64,000 nt of DNA from Staphylococcus sp. KG4-3 (GTDB taxonomy: Bacteria > Bacillota > Bacilli > Staphylococcales > Staphylococcaceae), in the NCBI RefSeq assembly GCF_033597815.2, contig NZ_CP166245.1, forward strand, positions 2,170,001 through 2,234,000, in the 5' to 3' direction. The translations under genes were made by a program, and so were the position numbers. The number at the start of each line of letters is the position of its first letter. The stretch's first letter is position 1. Below are positions 8,114 through 16,815 of this stretch, in pieces. The notes beneath the pieces are model-generated. The model saw only the letters and a list, made by a program, of their open reading frames with translations. It searched no databases and had not been told where the DNA came from.

Positions 8114-8461
8114 TTACAACGTTTGTTGCAGTGTTTTAATTATCTCATTTATTTTACCACGTTGTGCTTCATTCACACGAACAACTACTGTTCGTTCATC
8201 TATTTCACTTCTCTTTTTGCTCAAATACCCCATTTTAATCAATTTTTGTAAAGCTTTCGTTAAATAATAAGGTTGTAGTTCTGAATACTTAGCTATTTCT
8301 TTTGCTGTAATTTCATTTTCGTTACAACTATAGATATAGTTTAAAATAAATATTTCTTCATAGTTAAGCTTGTGTTGCTTTTTAGTTGTTTTGAAAAATT
8401 GTTTGCCCTTTTGATAAGTTGTGATTAGTTCGTTCAGTGTTTTAAAATTTTGTTCAATCAT
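8114..8461 (-). CDS. sarR: SarR, SarA-family winged-helix regulator
   Basis: A 115-residue SarA-family DNA-binding protein. The stretch from residue 19 (KGKQFFKTTKKQHKLNYEEI) through EITAKEIAKYSELQPYYLTK, the recognition-helix region, to SKKRSEIDERTVVV, the wing, closely matches my memory of S. aureus SarR, which is the same length. SarR binds the sarA promoters and lowers SarA levels. The ATG at 8461 has an AAAGGAG site upstream. In S. aureus this gene lies beside the urease cluster; here its neighbour is the PfoR-type protein. The length and the conserved DER wing motif make the assignment good. Confidence 0.87.
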   Translation of the reverse strand: MIEQNFKTLNELITTYQKGKQFFKTTKKQHKLNYEEIFILNYIYSCNENEITAKEIAKYSELQPYYLTKALQKLIKMGYLSKKRSEIDERTVVVRVNEAQRGKINEIIKTLQQTL

Positions 8462-8969
8462 AAAACCACTCCTTTTGTTTCTTCATGATGTTAATATGTC
8501 AAAGCGATTTTTAACAATATTAATATAATAATTCTATACTATTACTTTGCGCTAATTCAATATGTCCAAGTATAAGAAATGTTAAAAAATACTACTATTT
8601 TTTTAATATTTACTTTTCAAATTCAAATTTTAGTTGGATATTCATTCTTTTTATTACTAAAAAAAGAATATGTTCATCGATTGCATTTAACAAATTATGA
8701 CTTTGTAAAAATCAACCCAACATTTCCTGTTAGCTTTTCCAAATTATTATCAATATAACAATAAAAGAAAACCTAGGCATCCAATTTCAAAATGCATTCT
8801 TTATGCTAGAATGTCATCAAATGTAACATACTAATAGAATAAACTCGTGTATGAATATTGTTCTTTACAAGAATAAAAGCCGAAACATCCTTAAATGTCC
8901 CGGCTCTTATCATTTATACAGTGACACTTTAAAAGTGACACTATTTATTTATATATTTAAATTAATGAA
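8462..8969. other. Intergenic region upstream of sarR
   Basis: No gene is supported here. The region is strongly AT-rich. It contains an imperfect hairpin at 8644-8669 (ATTCTTTTT / AAAAAGAAT) and two 9-bp direct repeats AGTGACACT at 8920-8928 and 8934-8942. The latter lie near the end of the DoxX gene and may be chance. Confidence 0.5.
8876..8911 (-). terminator. Likely terminator of the luciferase-like/DoxX operon
   Basis: A hairpin formed by AAAAGCCG and CGGCTCTT, with inner ACAT/ATGT pairing, lies about 60 bases past the DoxX stop codon. The minus strand runs into CTTTTATTCTTG after it. Confidence 0.6.
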
Positions 8970-9329
8970 TTACTTTTTTTTACAATCAATTGTATCAAGG
9001 AAGCTTAATGCTGCTAAACCTGATAAATCTAAAGCGTGTTTAGCGCCTGCTTTACCATGACCAGCTTCAAAGTGTTTGTAAGCAGCTACACCTAAAACTG
9101 AAATTGTTAATAGTGAAGCAACACGAGAAAGTCTTTTACTAGCAAAACTTAATACGAAGAATACTGCACTTAACGCTTCTACCGCACCAGCTAAAGGTAC
9201 TGCATTTGAAGGTAAATTAAACACCTCTACAAATGTCTCTTTCATTGATTGGTCACCTTTAAGTTTAGGTTTTGCTGCACCATATAATTCTTTAGCTAAT
9301 TTTAAATTTGTTAAATAACGTAATATCAT
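8970..9329 (-). CDS. DoxX-like small membrane protein
   Basis: A 119-residue protein with three or four hydrophobic segments and the DoxX-family layout: a Gly/Ala-rich helix with a conserved Glu (PLAGAVEALSAVFFVLSF near residues 45-62), a second helix near 70-82, and a short Lys-rich tail. The ATG at 9329 follows AAGGAGA. The gene lies 14 bases after the flavin-dependent oxidoreductase gene, so the two are co-transcribed. DoxX-like proteins are often linked to thiol and oxidative-stress redox chains, but no activity can be read from the sequence. Confidence 0.75.
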   Translation of the reverse strand: MILRYLTNLKLAKELYGAAKPKLKGDQSMKETFVEVFNLPSNAVPLAGAVEALSAVFFVLSFASKRLSRVASLLTISVLGVAAYKHFEAGHGKAGAKHALDLSGLAALSFLDTIDCKKK

Positions 9330-9343
9330 TACAAAATCTCCTT

Positions 9344-10396
9344 TTATTTGTTTTCAAAATATTTATCTACAATAGGTTTTACCCGCTCTGCCAACAATTT
9401 AATTGTGTTAATCGTATTTTCATGTGGCATTGATCCAACAGGGGTATGCAACATAAAGCGAGTAATACCTAAAGCCTCAATCGTTTCAATTATTTTTTGA
9501 GCAACAGTTTCAGGATCACCTACATATAGTGCGCCATTTGGTCCGGCTTCTCGCTCAAAACTATTCTCATCATACATTGGCCATCCACGTTCTTTTGCCA
9601 ATATATCATGATTTGCCTTAACTGATGGAAAGAACTCTCGTTTTGCCTGTTCATCTGTTTCAGCAATGTATCCCCAAGAATGCGTAGCTATTGGTAGTTC
9701 ATTTACATTATGCCCATAAGACCCAGCAATAGATTTATACATATCTATATTTCTTTTAAATCTTTTTGGATCGCCACCTATTATAGCATAAGTTATCGGT
9801 AATCCTAATGCTCCTGCTTTTAAAGAAGACTCAGGTGTACCTCCAGTAGCAATAGTAATCGGTAGTGAACCTTTTTCTGTTCTTGGATAAATACCAAAAT
9901 TATGAATTGATGGTCTCATATGACCTTCCCAATTTACAACTTCTTTCTTATTAATTTGCATTAATAGCTCAATCTTTTCATTGAAAAGTTCCTCATAATT
10001 TTTCAAATCATAACCAAATAGTGGAAATGATTCAATAAACGATCCTCTACCTACCATAATTTCTGCACGCCCATTTGAAACTGCATCTAATGTAGAAAAT
10101 CTTTCGTATACACGTACAGGATCGTCAGAAGAGAGTACAGTTACTGCACTACTAAGTTTAATATGCTTAGTATTCCTTGCTGCAGCTGCTAATACAGTGA
10201 CTGGGTCTGATACAGCATAATCAGGTCTATGGTGTTCTCCTAGACCATAAACATCAAGTCCGTATTGATCTGCTGTTTCAATTTCTTCTATTATATTACG
10301 AATTCTCTGTGCATTACTTATAGCAGATTGATAACCATCTTCCATATATATATCACTATTATCAGCGAAAGATGTTAAACCCAATTCAATTTTCAT
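9344..10396 (-). CDS. LLM-class flavin-dependent oxidoreductase (luciferase-like)
   Basis: A 350-residue TIM-barrel flavin monooxygenase of the bacterial luciferase family: ETADQYGLDVYGLGEHH near residues 40-56, where the GEHH motif marks the family, VTVLSSDDPVRVYERFSTLD near 88-107, and VGRGSFIESFPLFG near 115-128, a flavin phosphate-binding region. It would use reduced FMN and oxygen on an unknown substrate. It starts at ATG 10396 behind a GGTGAA site and leads a two-gene unit with the DoxX-like protein. The flavin reductase at 46668 could supply FMNH2, but that is only a guess. Confidence 0.82.
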   Translation of the reverse strand: MKIELGLTSFADNSDIYMEDGYQSAISNAQRIRNIIEEIETADQYGLDVYGLGEHHRPDYAVSDPVTVLAAAARNTKHIKLSSAVTVLSSDDPVRVYERFSTLDAVSNGRAEIMVGRGSFIESFPLFGYDLKNYEELFNEKIELLMQINKKEVVNWEGHMRPSIHNFGIYPRTEKGSLPITIATGGTPESSLKAGALGLPITYAIIGGDPKRFKRNIDMYKSIAGSYGHNVNELPIATHSWGYIAETDEQAKREFFPSVKANHDILAKERGWPMYDENSFEREAGPNGALYVGDPETVAQKIIETIEALGITRFMLHTPVGSMPHENTINTIKLLAERVKPIVDKYFENK

Positions 10397-10730
10397 TTAT
10401 TCACCTCACAATATAAGTATAATTTTTATACTACTATATTAATATCTTCTCTATAAGGTGTCAATATCGTTGCTTGAATAGTAAATAAAATATTAATTTA
10501 CTTAACTTAAATAATGTAAATCATTACACTTTGTACGAGTAATAATTTATTTTTTAAATATTAAATCCCCCTGTTTTTTAGTGTTTCAAATTTTCTGTTA
10601 TTTTACATCGTTGTAATAAAGCGTAGTGCAATGTTACACCTTTTAAATTTAAAAAGCTATAACAACGCCGTTTAAACGCATAAGTTTTATATTTCTTTTA
10701 TTACATAAATCGATACATTATTAGAACTAA

Positions 10731-10747
10731 ATTACAAAATGATAACA
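10731..10747 (-). promoter_or_regulatory. WalR box upstream of ssaA
   Basis: On the minus strand the sequence reads TGTTAT, five bases, TGTAAT, a perfect match to the WalR consensus TGTWAH-N5-TGTWAH. It lies 129 bases before the ssaA start. The second ssaA paralogue has an equivalent box at the same distance. Confidence 0.8.
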
Positions 10748-10876
10748 ACCCACACAAACGTAAGTTTTTCTGATAAAGTATTGCTTGTCGTTAAAACAGC
10801 GAATTAAAAAATTATAAAAATTGTCGTTTAGAGACTGGGATATATTTATTTACAATTCTTAGGAGGATATTTAACA

Positions 10877-11620
10877 ATGAAAAAAATCGCTACAGCTACA
10901 ATCGCTACTGCAGGAATCGCTACTTTTGGTTTAGCTCAACACGAAGCAGACGCAGCAGAAAACAATAACGGTGGGTATAATCCAAATGACCCTACTTCAT
11001 ATAGCTATTCTTATACAATAGATCAACAAGGTAACTACAACTACACTTGGCAAGGTAACTGGAACCCAAGTCAAGCAGACCAAGGTCACTCAAACAGTGG
11101 TTATAGCTACAATAACTACAATAACAATAGTTCATATGCTACAAGCAACACGAACTCAACTCAATCATATACAGCAAACAACCAAGGTACTGGTGGAAGT
11201 GGCGCAGTTTCACACTCAACTTCAAGCAGCAATGTTAAAGTTAGTACAACTAGTGCACCATCAAGTTCTTCAAACTCAATTTCAAGTACTTCAGGTTCTT
11301 CAAACAACCTATATACTGCTGGACAATGTACATACTATGTATACGATAAAGTTGGCGGTAAAATCGGTTCTACTTGGGGTAATGCTAATAACTGGGCTAG
11401 CGCAGCAGCAGCTTCAGGTTATACAGTAAACAACAACCCTTCACAAGGTTCAATCTTACAATCTTCAACAGGTGCTATGGGACATGTTGCATACGTTGAA
11501 AATGTTAACAGCGACGGTTCAATCAACGTTTCTGAAATGAACTACGGCCAAGGCGCTGGTGTTGTAACTTCACGTACTATCTCTGCAAGCGAAGCTTCAG
11601 GTTATAATTATATTCACTAA
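10877..11620 (+). CDS. ssaA: SsaA-type secreted CHAP-domain amidase/endopeptidase
   Basis: A 247-residue secreted peptidoglycan hydrolase. A signal peptide (residues 1 to about 26, ending ADA/A) is followed by a low-complexity linker rich in Tyr, Asn, Gln, Ser and Thr (about 30-142), then a C-terminal CHAP domain (about 143-247). The CHAP catalytic Cys is C151 in [10 protein letters not shown] and the His is H203 in GHVAYVE, with a downstream SEMNY motif. It would cut the stem peptide or cross-bridge during wall growth. The ATG follows TAGGAGG. The WalR box at 10731-10747 points to WalRK control. Compared with the paralogue at 15919 it has a linker about 95 residues longer. Confidence 0.92.
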   Translation: MKKIATATIATAGIATFGLAQHEADAAENNNGGYNPNDPTSYSYSYTIDQQGNYNYTWQGNWNPSQADQGHSNSGYSYNNYNNNSSYATSNTNSTQSYTANNQGTGGSGAVSHSTSSSNVKVSTTSAPSSSSNSISSTSGSSNNLYTAGQCTYYVYDKVGGKIGSTWGNANNWASAAAASGYTVNNNPSQGSILQSSTGAMGHVAYVENVNSDGSINVSEMNYGQGAGVVTSRTISASEASGYNYIH

Positions 11621-11630
11621 TTAGTGATAC

Positions 11631-11670
11631 AAAAAAGACCAAACGCTATTATTAGCGTTTGGTCTTTTTT
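11631..11670. terminator. Terminator of ssaA
   Basis: Perfect hairpin: AAAAAAGACCAAACGCT (11631-11647), a six-base loop and AGCGTTTGGTCTTTTTT (11654-11670). It starts 10 bases after the stop codon and ends in a U-run. Confidence 0.95.
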
Positions 11671-12458
11671 ATTATATTAACAATTAAGATATTAACTACA
11701 CATACTAGTTATTGATAATAATATCCACTTAGAGATTATCTTAACCAATGTCATACTGTATTTATATTTATTACTTCCTCTTTCAAGCTTATCTATTAAG
11801 TAAAGGAATAATTTAATCTATGCTATCGTGATAGAAAGTTATTACTTAAGTGATGCACTTAAATGTCATATCGTAATTTTCATAACAACTAAAATCCTTA
11901 GCTACATTAATCAATCGATTTTGTCATGTAATATCGCTACAATATACAAAACAAAACCGATTATACAATAGATAACGGAAGTATATTTAACAATTTTTAT
12001 CTATATTGAAATATTGATGAGTTTCAATGTCTAATAGTAATATCGCTACAATTATTACTATGTATAACAAAGATTCACCTCATTCATAGTTATATATATC
12101 CTGTTTATATTTTTTTAAACTTCTATTCTGAAATTTATATATGAATAATAGTTAAAAGTTCTACCTATAAATATAGCGAAATGTCACTCTAATTAATAAT
12201 TAACTACGCAGAATAAAGAAAGAGTAAGTATAAGGTAGCGAGACAGAAATAAAATTTATTTTAAAAATTTCGTCTTTCTATCACAGTAAAAATCACTAAT
12301 GTCGAAAATTCTAAAAGAGTTCAACTAAGCTTGATGTTCATGCTTTTATAATATTTAAGGCTGGACGATTAAATTTACCCCAGTTTCTTTAGCATTCTGC
12401 TATTCAAATATTAAAAATTCTAACCATCTTGCTTGTTTTAGAATTTTTTATAAAACCC
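11671..12458. other. Long gene-free region between ssaA and the NhaC gene
   Basis: No coding sequence or RNA is supported. The region holds a direct repeat GTAATATCGCTACAAT (near 11928 and 12037), an ATGTCATATC word near 11869 that recurs at 15115, and an inverted copy of GTGACATT-(C)GCTATATTT near 12159-12178 that resembles 15089-15106. At 12235-12280 there is an element with GCGAGACAGAAAT and AAATTTCGTCTTTC, part of the staphylococcal intergenic hairpin family. It may be the decayed remains of an element. Confidence 0.5.
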
Positions 12459-13862
12459 TCATTCTGTAGTTTTTATTTTTTTAATACCAATACCGCTAAA
12501 ACCATAAAATAGTGCAAAAACTATACATAAATAACATGGAACTGTCCATATAAAGAATTGATTTACAGTCACTCCTAACTGTTGAGTATAATAAATGCCT
12601 GACGTTCCCCATGGAATTAATGGAATAATCATAGTACCAGAATCTTCAAGTGTTCTAGATAAATTAGTACGATCTAATCCCATTTTATTATACATTTCCA
12701 ACAACAATACACCTACCATAATAATTACAACAGAAGCCACTCCTGCTGCAAGAACCATCATAATTCCGCCAAGTACTGTAGCTAGTATTAACTGACCAAC
12801 AGAATTGATGTTTTTAGAAATTTTATTAAGTATTACATCTAAACAACCGGCTTTTTCAACAATACCAGCAAAAGCATAACCACAAAAAATAGTAACGACA
12901 ATTTCAGTCATGCTCATTATACCGCCCTGTTCAATTAAGCCAATCGCTCTATCAGTTAATTCTCCGTTACTTGATGAAACCATTCCTTTATTGAATCCAT
13001 CAAATGTTGCTTTGAATCCGTCAACCATGTTAAACCCATTATTGAACACACCAACAATAATGGCACTTAAACTCGAAATAAGCATTGCTGGTACTGTTGA
13101 TATTTTTATCAATAAACATATGATAATAATGATTAATGGCAACCAAACGAAAATATTAATGTTATAAATTTGTGATAGTTCATTAAGTAATGCATTAACA
13201 TTTGATGTATTCGTATTGCCACCAAATTGACTTCCAGCAATATACCAAACTATAAGTCCTATAATCGAAGCAGGAACTGTCGTCCACACCATTGCTCGGA
13301 TATGTGAAAATATATTCACTTTTGTAACTAATGCAGCTAAATTAGTTGTATCAGACAACGGTGACATTTTATCTCCAAATACTGCTCCTGCAATAATTGC
13401 ACCTGCAGCCATACCAGCTGGAATATGTAATTGTGTAGCAATAGCTATTAATGCAATACCTGCTGTAGATGCTGATCCCCATGCTGTACCAGTTGCTACA
13501 GATGTAATAGCACAAATAATAAATGCTGATACTAAAAATAAATTAGGATTTAACAATTCTAATCCATAGTAAATTAATGCAGGTACTGTTCCTGAAAACA
13601 TCCATGTTCCAACGATAATACCTACTGATAAAATAATGAAAATTGCAGGCATCGCTGTTGCTAAACGATACGTTATACCTTCCTCTAAGTCTTGCCATTT
13701 TAAACCTACACGTCTTGCTATCAAAGCTGCATATGCAGAAGATAGAATCAACAATGCTTGTATCGGAATTTCAAAAACAACGAAACCTGTAATTACGATT
13801 ACAATCATTACTAATATGGTTGAGATTGACTCTAAAAATGTTGGTTGTCTTTTCATACGCAA
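12459..13862 (-). CDS. NhaC-family Na+/H+ antiporter-like transporter
   Basis: A 467-residue membrane protein with about 11-12 helices. Family signatures are GTAWGSASTAGIALIAIA near residue 124 and GAVFGDKMSPLSDTTNLAA near 158-176, the charged core of NhaC-type antiporters. The ATG at 13862 lies 22 bases after the opine-type dehydrogenase gene, so the two are very likely one operon. NhaC relatives exchange Na+ or H+ for organic anions (malate/lactate) or import amino acids; the pairing suggests that this one moves the substrate or product of the dehydrogenase. The transported solute cannot be read from sequence. Confidence 0.85.
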   Translation of the reverse strand: MRMKRQPTFLESISTILVMIVIVITGFVVFEIPIQALLILSSAYAALIARRVGLKWQDLEEGITYRLATAMPAIFIILSVGIIVGTWMFSGTVPALIYYGLELLNPNLFLVSAFIICAITSVATGTAWGSASTAGIALIAIATQLHIPAGMAAGAIIAGAVFGDKMSPLSDTTNLAALVTKVNIFSHIRAMVWTTVPASIIGLIVWYIAGSQFGGNTNTSNVNALLNELSQIYNINIFVWLPLIIIIICLLIKISTVPAMLISSLSAIIVGVFNNGFNMVDGFKATFDGFNKGMVSSSNGELTDRAIGLIEQGGIMSMTEIVVTIFCGYAFAGIVEKAGCLDVILNKISKNINSVGQLILATVLGGIMMVLAAGVASVVIIMVGVLLLEMYNKMGLDRTNLSRTLEDSGTMIIPLIPWGTSGIYYTQQLGVTVNQFFIWTVPCYLCIVFALFYGFSGIGIKKIKTTE

Positions 13863-13884
13863 TCCCCCTCGTTAATTATGTTAA

Positions 13885-14955
13885 TTAATCAAGCCCTAAC
13901 TTATCTTTCCCTAATTCGTCTATCGTCAGTCCTTCTTCAAAGAAATCGCGCTCTAAAATAGTTGAAGCAATTACTATGATTGCATCAATATTAGGTGTTG
14001 GAACGTCAATCTCACGTCCAAGACTAGACCACAATACGAGGCCATAGGCAATGTCTTCTGTTAAATAACGATTTTTGACATGATTTGGTCCCTTAATTTG
14101 TGAAAATACTGGACTTGTATTAAACAATCTATTTAATGGCTCATCTTCATCTTGTCTTTCTAAATAACCACGTTCAATACGTGCTTCCTTTGCCGAAGAT
14201 AACTCAAATCCTAATTTACGACCTAATGTTAGACGTTCTAATTCAACCGCATGTAGTAACCTAACTGTGTGCTTAGTAATGCCTTCTTCATATAACGCAA
14301 ATTCATCTGAATAATCGATGCGACCCACATTTAATAATGTTGGACCTGGATGAACTTCAGGATTACCATTTTCTAAATTAGTTTTCCATAAACTTTCTTC
14401 TTTTACAATATATGGATATAGTCTTTCAATTTTATCGAAACAATCACTTAAATAATCTTTATCATAAGTTGAAAAATGTACTTTTCTTACATTCAATGAT
14501 AAATCTACACGTGCCTCTTCAAAATTCACTCGAGTACCGTATGTTAGTGTATTGACTTCCGCAAAATGAGGCATAACATCTATGTGCATATCCTCTAAAA
14601 CATTCATAAATCTTATTGAACCCATAGCTGCTGCAATATTGAAGAAAATCAGTTGGTCTTTTTTCACAAAAGGAGCCATAGTATGTGCATAATGTTCAAT
14701 AAATGATGATGGTATAATGACTTGAATGACTTCTGCATCACTAATTACATATTCCATGTCATCACTAATGTCTGTAAATGCTACAAAGTTTTCTTCACCT
14801 TCATTGTTAAAAGTAAATCCACCTTGTTCCAATGCTTTATCAAATTTATTAATAGATTGATTTCGACAATATAACTTCACTTCATGTCCCTTATTAATCA
14901 TATCTAATGCTGCTGTTACCGCTCCATTCCCTGAGCCTACGATAGCAATTTTCAT
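13885..14955 (-). CDS. Octopine/nopaline-dehydrogenase-family NAD(P)-dependent oxidoreductase
   Basis: A 356-residue enzyme with an N-terminal Rossmann domain (MKIAIVGSGNGAVTAA, glycine motif at residues 7-12) and a C-terminal opine-dehydrogenase helical domain carrying the likely catalytic His in NPEVHPGPTLLNVGRIDY (near 205-222). Family members reductively join an amino acid to pyruvate or another 2-oxo acid, or run the reverse reaction. I chose ATG 14955, with AGAAGGTTG upstream, over the longer opening at 14991. It is not CntM-like by context: no nicotianamine-synthase-like or metallophore-export gene is nearby. It is co-transcribed with an NhaC-type transporter. Confidence 0.83.
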   Translation of the reverse strand: MKIAIVGSGNGAVTAALDMINKGHEVKLYCRNQSINKFDKALEQGGFTFNNEGEENFVAFTDISDDMEYVISDAEVIQVIIPSSFIEHYAHTMAPFVKKDQLIFFNIAAAMGSIRFMNVLEDMHIDVMPHFAEVNTLTYGTRVNFEEARVDLSLNVRKVHFSTYDKDYLSDCFDKIERLYPYIVKEESLWKTNLENGNPEVHPGPTLLNVGRIDYSDEFALYEEGITKHTVRLLHAVELERLTLGRKLGFELSSAKEARIERGYLERQDEDEPLNRLFNTSPVFSQIKGPNHVKNRYLTEDIAYGLVLWSSLGREIDVPTPNIDAIIVIASTILERDFFEEGLTIDELGKDKLGLD

Positions 14956-15089
14956 AATCAACCTTCTTTCCAAATTTATTATTAAGTACAATATTAAATC
15001 ATTACTTTGAACTATAGCCTAATAAGAAATTGAATAAACACTGGTTTACAACTTAATTTTATGGCTATAACATAAGTAAGTATCTATAG

Positions 15090-15120
15090 TGACATTGCTA
15101 TATTTTAACAACTAATGTCA
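15090..15120. repeat. Spaced inverted repeat upstream of the opine-type operon
   Basis: TGACATT (15090-15096) and AATGTCA (15114-15120) form a 7-bp inverted repeat with a 17-base spacer. It lies about 135-165 bases upstream of the dehydrogenase start and 106-136 bases before the DUF4870 gene. Related words occur in the 11.8-12.2 kb gap on the other side of the operon. It could be an operator. Confidence 0.35.
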
Positions 15121-15225
15121 TATCAAAATAGGTATATTTTAAAAGTTTTTGAATTATTTTAATTACATACTTAAGTACACTTAGATTTGATATGATTATA
15201 TTAAAGTAAAGGAGATTTGTTACTT

Positions 15226-15597
15226 ATGACAACACATTTAGACGAACAGGTTTCAAACACATATGGGAATCAAGAGCCAGATGCGGATGCTAGATTAATG
15301 GCAACACTTATCTATGTATTAAGTTTCTTTACATCTTTAATTGCACCATTAATTATTTGGCTAATTAAACGGGATGAATCACCGTTTGTAGATAGAGCTG
15401 GCAAGAATTACTTGAACTTTTTACTTTCTTACTTAATTTGGATAACGGTTGCTACAATCGCTATATTTATTATTATAGGAATTATCATTCTTCCTATACT
15501 TGTACTTTTAAATTTCATTTTCACAATTGTAGCAGCTGTAAAAGCATATAATGGTGAAGATTATTTACCACCCTTATCCATTAGATTCTTCAAATAA
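15226..15597 (+). CDS. DUF4870 / Tic20-like small membrane protein
   Basis: A 123-residue protein with an acidic N-terminus followed by about three helices: DARLMATLIYVLSFFTSLIAPLIIWLIKRDESPFVD near residues 23-58 is characteristic of DUF4870, then two further hydrophobic segments. The ATG at 15226 is preferred to the in-frame TTG at 15217, which would sit only two bases from the GGAG site. Function is unknown in this family. It stands alone and is convergent with nothing; the next gene is the second ssaA paralogue behind its own promoter. Confidence 0.8.
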   Translation: MTTHLDEQVSNTYGNQEPDADARLMATLIYVLSFFTSLIAPLIIWLIKRDESPFVDRAGKNYLNFLLSYLIWITVATIAIFIIIGIIILPILVLLNFIFTIVAAVKAYNGEDYLPPLSIRFFK

Positions 15598-15772
15598 TTT
15601 GAATCACAATTTTGTGACTTTTTACAATGAATGTAACAATAACGTCGAAGTGTATTTTAAATTCATAACAAAAACCTTATAATATCACCGTTTTTGAAAT
15701 ATTACGGTTCGATACGATTTTGTAACCTTACATCTCGTTTATTACAACGATATGTGAGGTTTTTTTAATTGT

Positions 15773-15789
15773 TTTACAAAAGCGTAACA
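15773..15789 (-). promoter_or_regulatory. WalR box upstream of the second ssaA paralogue
   Basis: The minus strand reads TGTTAC, five bases, TGTAAA, a perfect match to TGTWAH-N5-TGTWAH. It starts 129-130 bases before the gene, the same spacing as at ssaA. A conserved leader follows in both genes (CACACAAA, then GTATT(G/A)CTTGTCGTT). The 15598-15918 gap also holds a TCACAATTTTGTGA palindrome at 15604-15617. Confidence 0.8.
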
Positions 15790-15918
15790 TTCCACACAAA
15801 GCTTGATTCATCTGTTAGAGTATTACTTGTCGTTGAAAGCAAAGCGAAAAAAAATTTAAAGATAAGCATTTAAGCTAAAATATAAACTTTTTAAAATCTC
15901 TGGGAGGATTTATTAATT

Positions 15919-16380
15919 ATGAAAAAATTAGTTACAGCTACAACATTAACAGCAGGTATTGGCGCAGCAATCGTAGGATTAGATCACGGAAGCGAAGCTG
16001 ATGCAGCTGAACAAACACAACAAACAAATGAAACTACACAATCAAATCATTCAAGCGCTAACTTATATACAGCAGGACAATGTACTTGGTATGTATTCGA
16101 CAAAGTAGGTGGAGGTATTGGTTCTACTTGGGGAAATGCGAATAACTGGGCTTCTGCTGCTTCTTCTGCAGGTTATGCAGTAGATAACAATCCAGAAGCT
16201 GGTTCAATCTTACAATCAGGTTCAGGTCCAATGGGTCACGTGGCTTACGTTGAAAGCGTTGGTAGTGACGGCTCTGTTACAGTATCAGAAATGAACTATA
16301 ATGGTGGACCTTATTCAGTAAGCGAACGTACAATTTCAGCTGGTGAAGCAAGCTCTTATAACTATATCCACGTAAACTAA
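15919..16380 (+). CDS. Short SsaA-like secreted CHAP-domain protein
   Basis: A 153-residue secreted peptidoglycan hydrolase with a signal peptide (residues 1 to about 29, ending ADA/A), a short Gln/Thr-rich spacer and a CHAP domain from about 48 to the end. Catalytic residues are C55 in [10 protein letters not shown] and H107 in GHVAYVE. The CHAP domain is nearly the same as that of the protein at 10877, so the two are paralogues differing mainly in the linker. The ATG follows GGGAGGA. The WalR box at 15773-15789 indicates shared control. Which paralogue corresponds to S. aureus ssaA cannot be decided here. Confidence 0.9.
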   Translation: MKKLVTATTLTAGIGAAIVGLDHGSEADAAEQTQQTNETTQSNHSSANLYTAGQCTWYVFDKVGGGIGSTWGNANNWASAASSAGYAVDNNPEAGSILQSGSGPMGHVAYVESVGSDGSVTVSEMNYNGGPYSVSERTISAGEASSYNYIHVN

Positions 16381-16460
16381 TCTATAGTTACACAATAATA
16401 AATATTGTTATTTACTATAAGTAATTTTAATTCAACTTATTTATAGAAAATACCCTATTG

Positions 16461-16490
16461 AGTCCGGGACATAAACATATGTCTCGGACT
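16461..16490 (+). terminator. Terminator of the second ssaA paralogue
   Basis: AGTCCGGGACAT (16461-16472) pairs with ATGTCTCGGACT (16479-16490) with one G-U wobble, followed by a TTTTTT run. The GGGACAT stem recurs in terminators at 44826 and 51014. Confidence 0.9.
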
Positions 16491-16496
16491 TTTTTA

Positions 16497-16560
16497 AAGA
16501 ACCACTAATTTTCATTTATGAAAATTAGTGGTTCTTACACATGAGCCTTAGCTCAGGTGT
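16497..16560. repeat. Single copy of the CTCATGTGTAAGAACC intergenic repeat, with palindrome
   Basis: A perfect 19-base inverted repeat (16497-16515 / 16518-16536, two-base loop) reads into GTGGTTCTTACACATGAGC and then a small hairpin ACACATGAGC-CTTA-GCTCAGGTGT at 16537-16560. This is the reverse orientation of the units tandemly repeated at 34811 and 50771. The rest of the 16381-16815 gap shows no gene. Confidence 0.75.
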
Positions 16561-16815
16561 TCCTTTTATGAAAATTATCAGTGTTCTACAGATTAACTTC
16601 AATTAAATGCTTATTAAACTTTTCTAACCTCATACTCCTTGTCATTCATATATTAATATCTAGATTTGATTTTTTGTCCCTCATTTTTCTATTAGTTTCT
16701 CTTTATATTAAAATTAATAGAAAATCACTATAACTTTTATACAATTAATAACATTGAATTCTTATATATTATTTGAGAAAATAGAATAGTTTAGTGATAA
16801 AAGGAGGCACAATTT

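Noticed and set aside
8851..9060. Small plus-strand gene overlapping the DoxX gene end
   Set aside because: It runs over a terminator hairpin and the opposite strand of a real gene, with no ribosome site.
11097..11429. Open frame inside ssaA
   Set aside because: It is an alternative frame of the Asn/Ser/Gln-rich linker and CHAP domain, without a ribosome site.
13885..14955. Staphylopine dehydrogenase CntM
   Set aside because: No cntK, cntL or cntA-F-like genes lie nearby; the partner is an NhaC transporter.
16690..16815. Guanidine-I riboswitch ahead of the SMR pair
   Set aside because: The 126 bases upstream are plain AT-rich sequence without any conserved aptamer motif.
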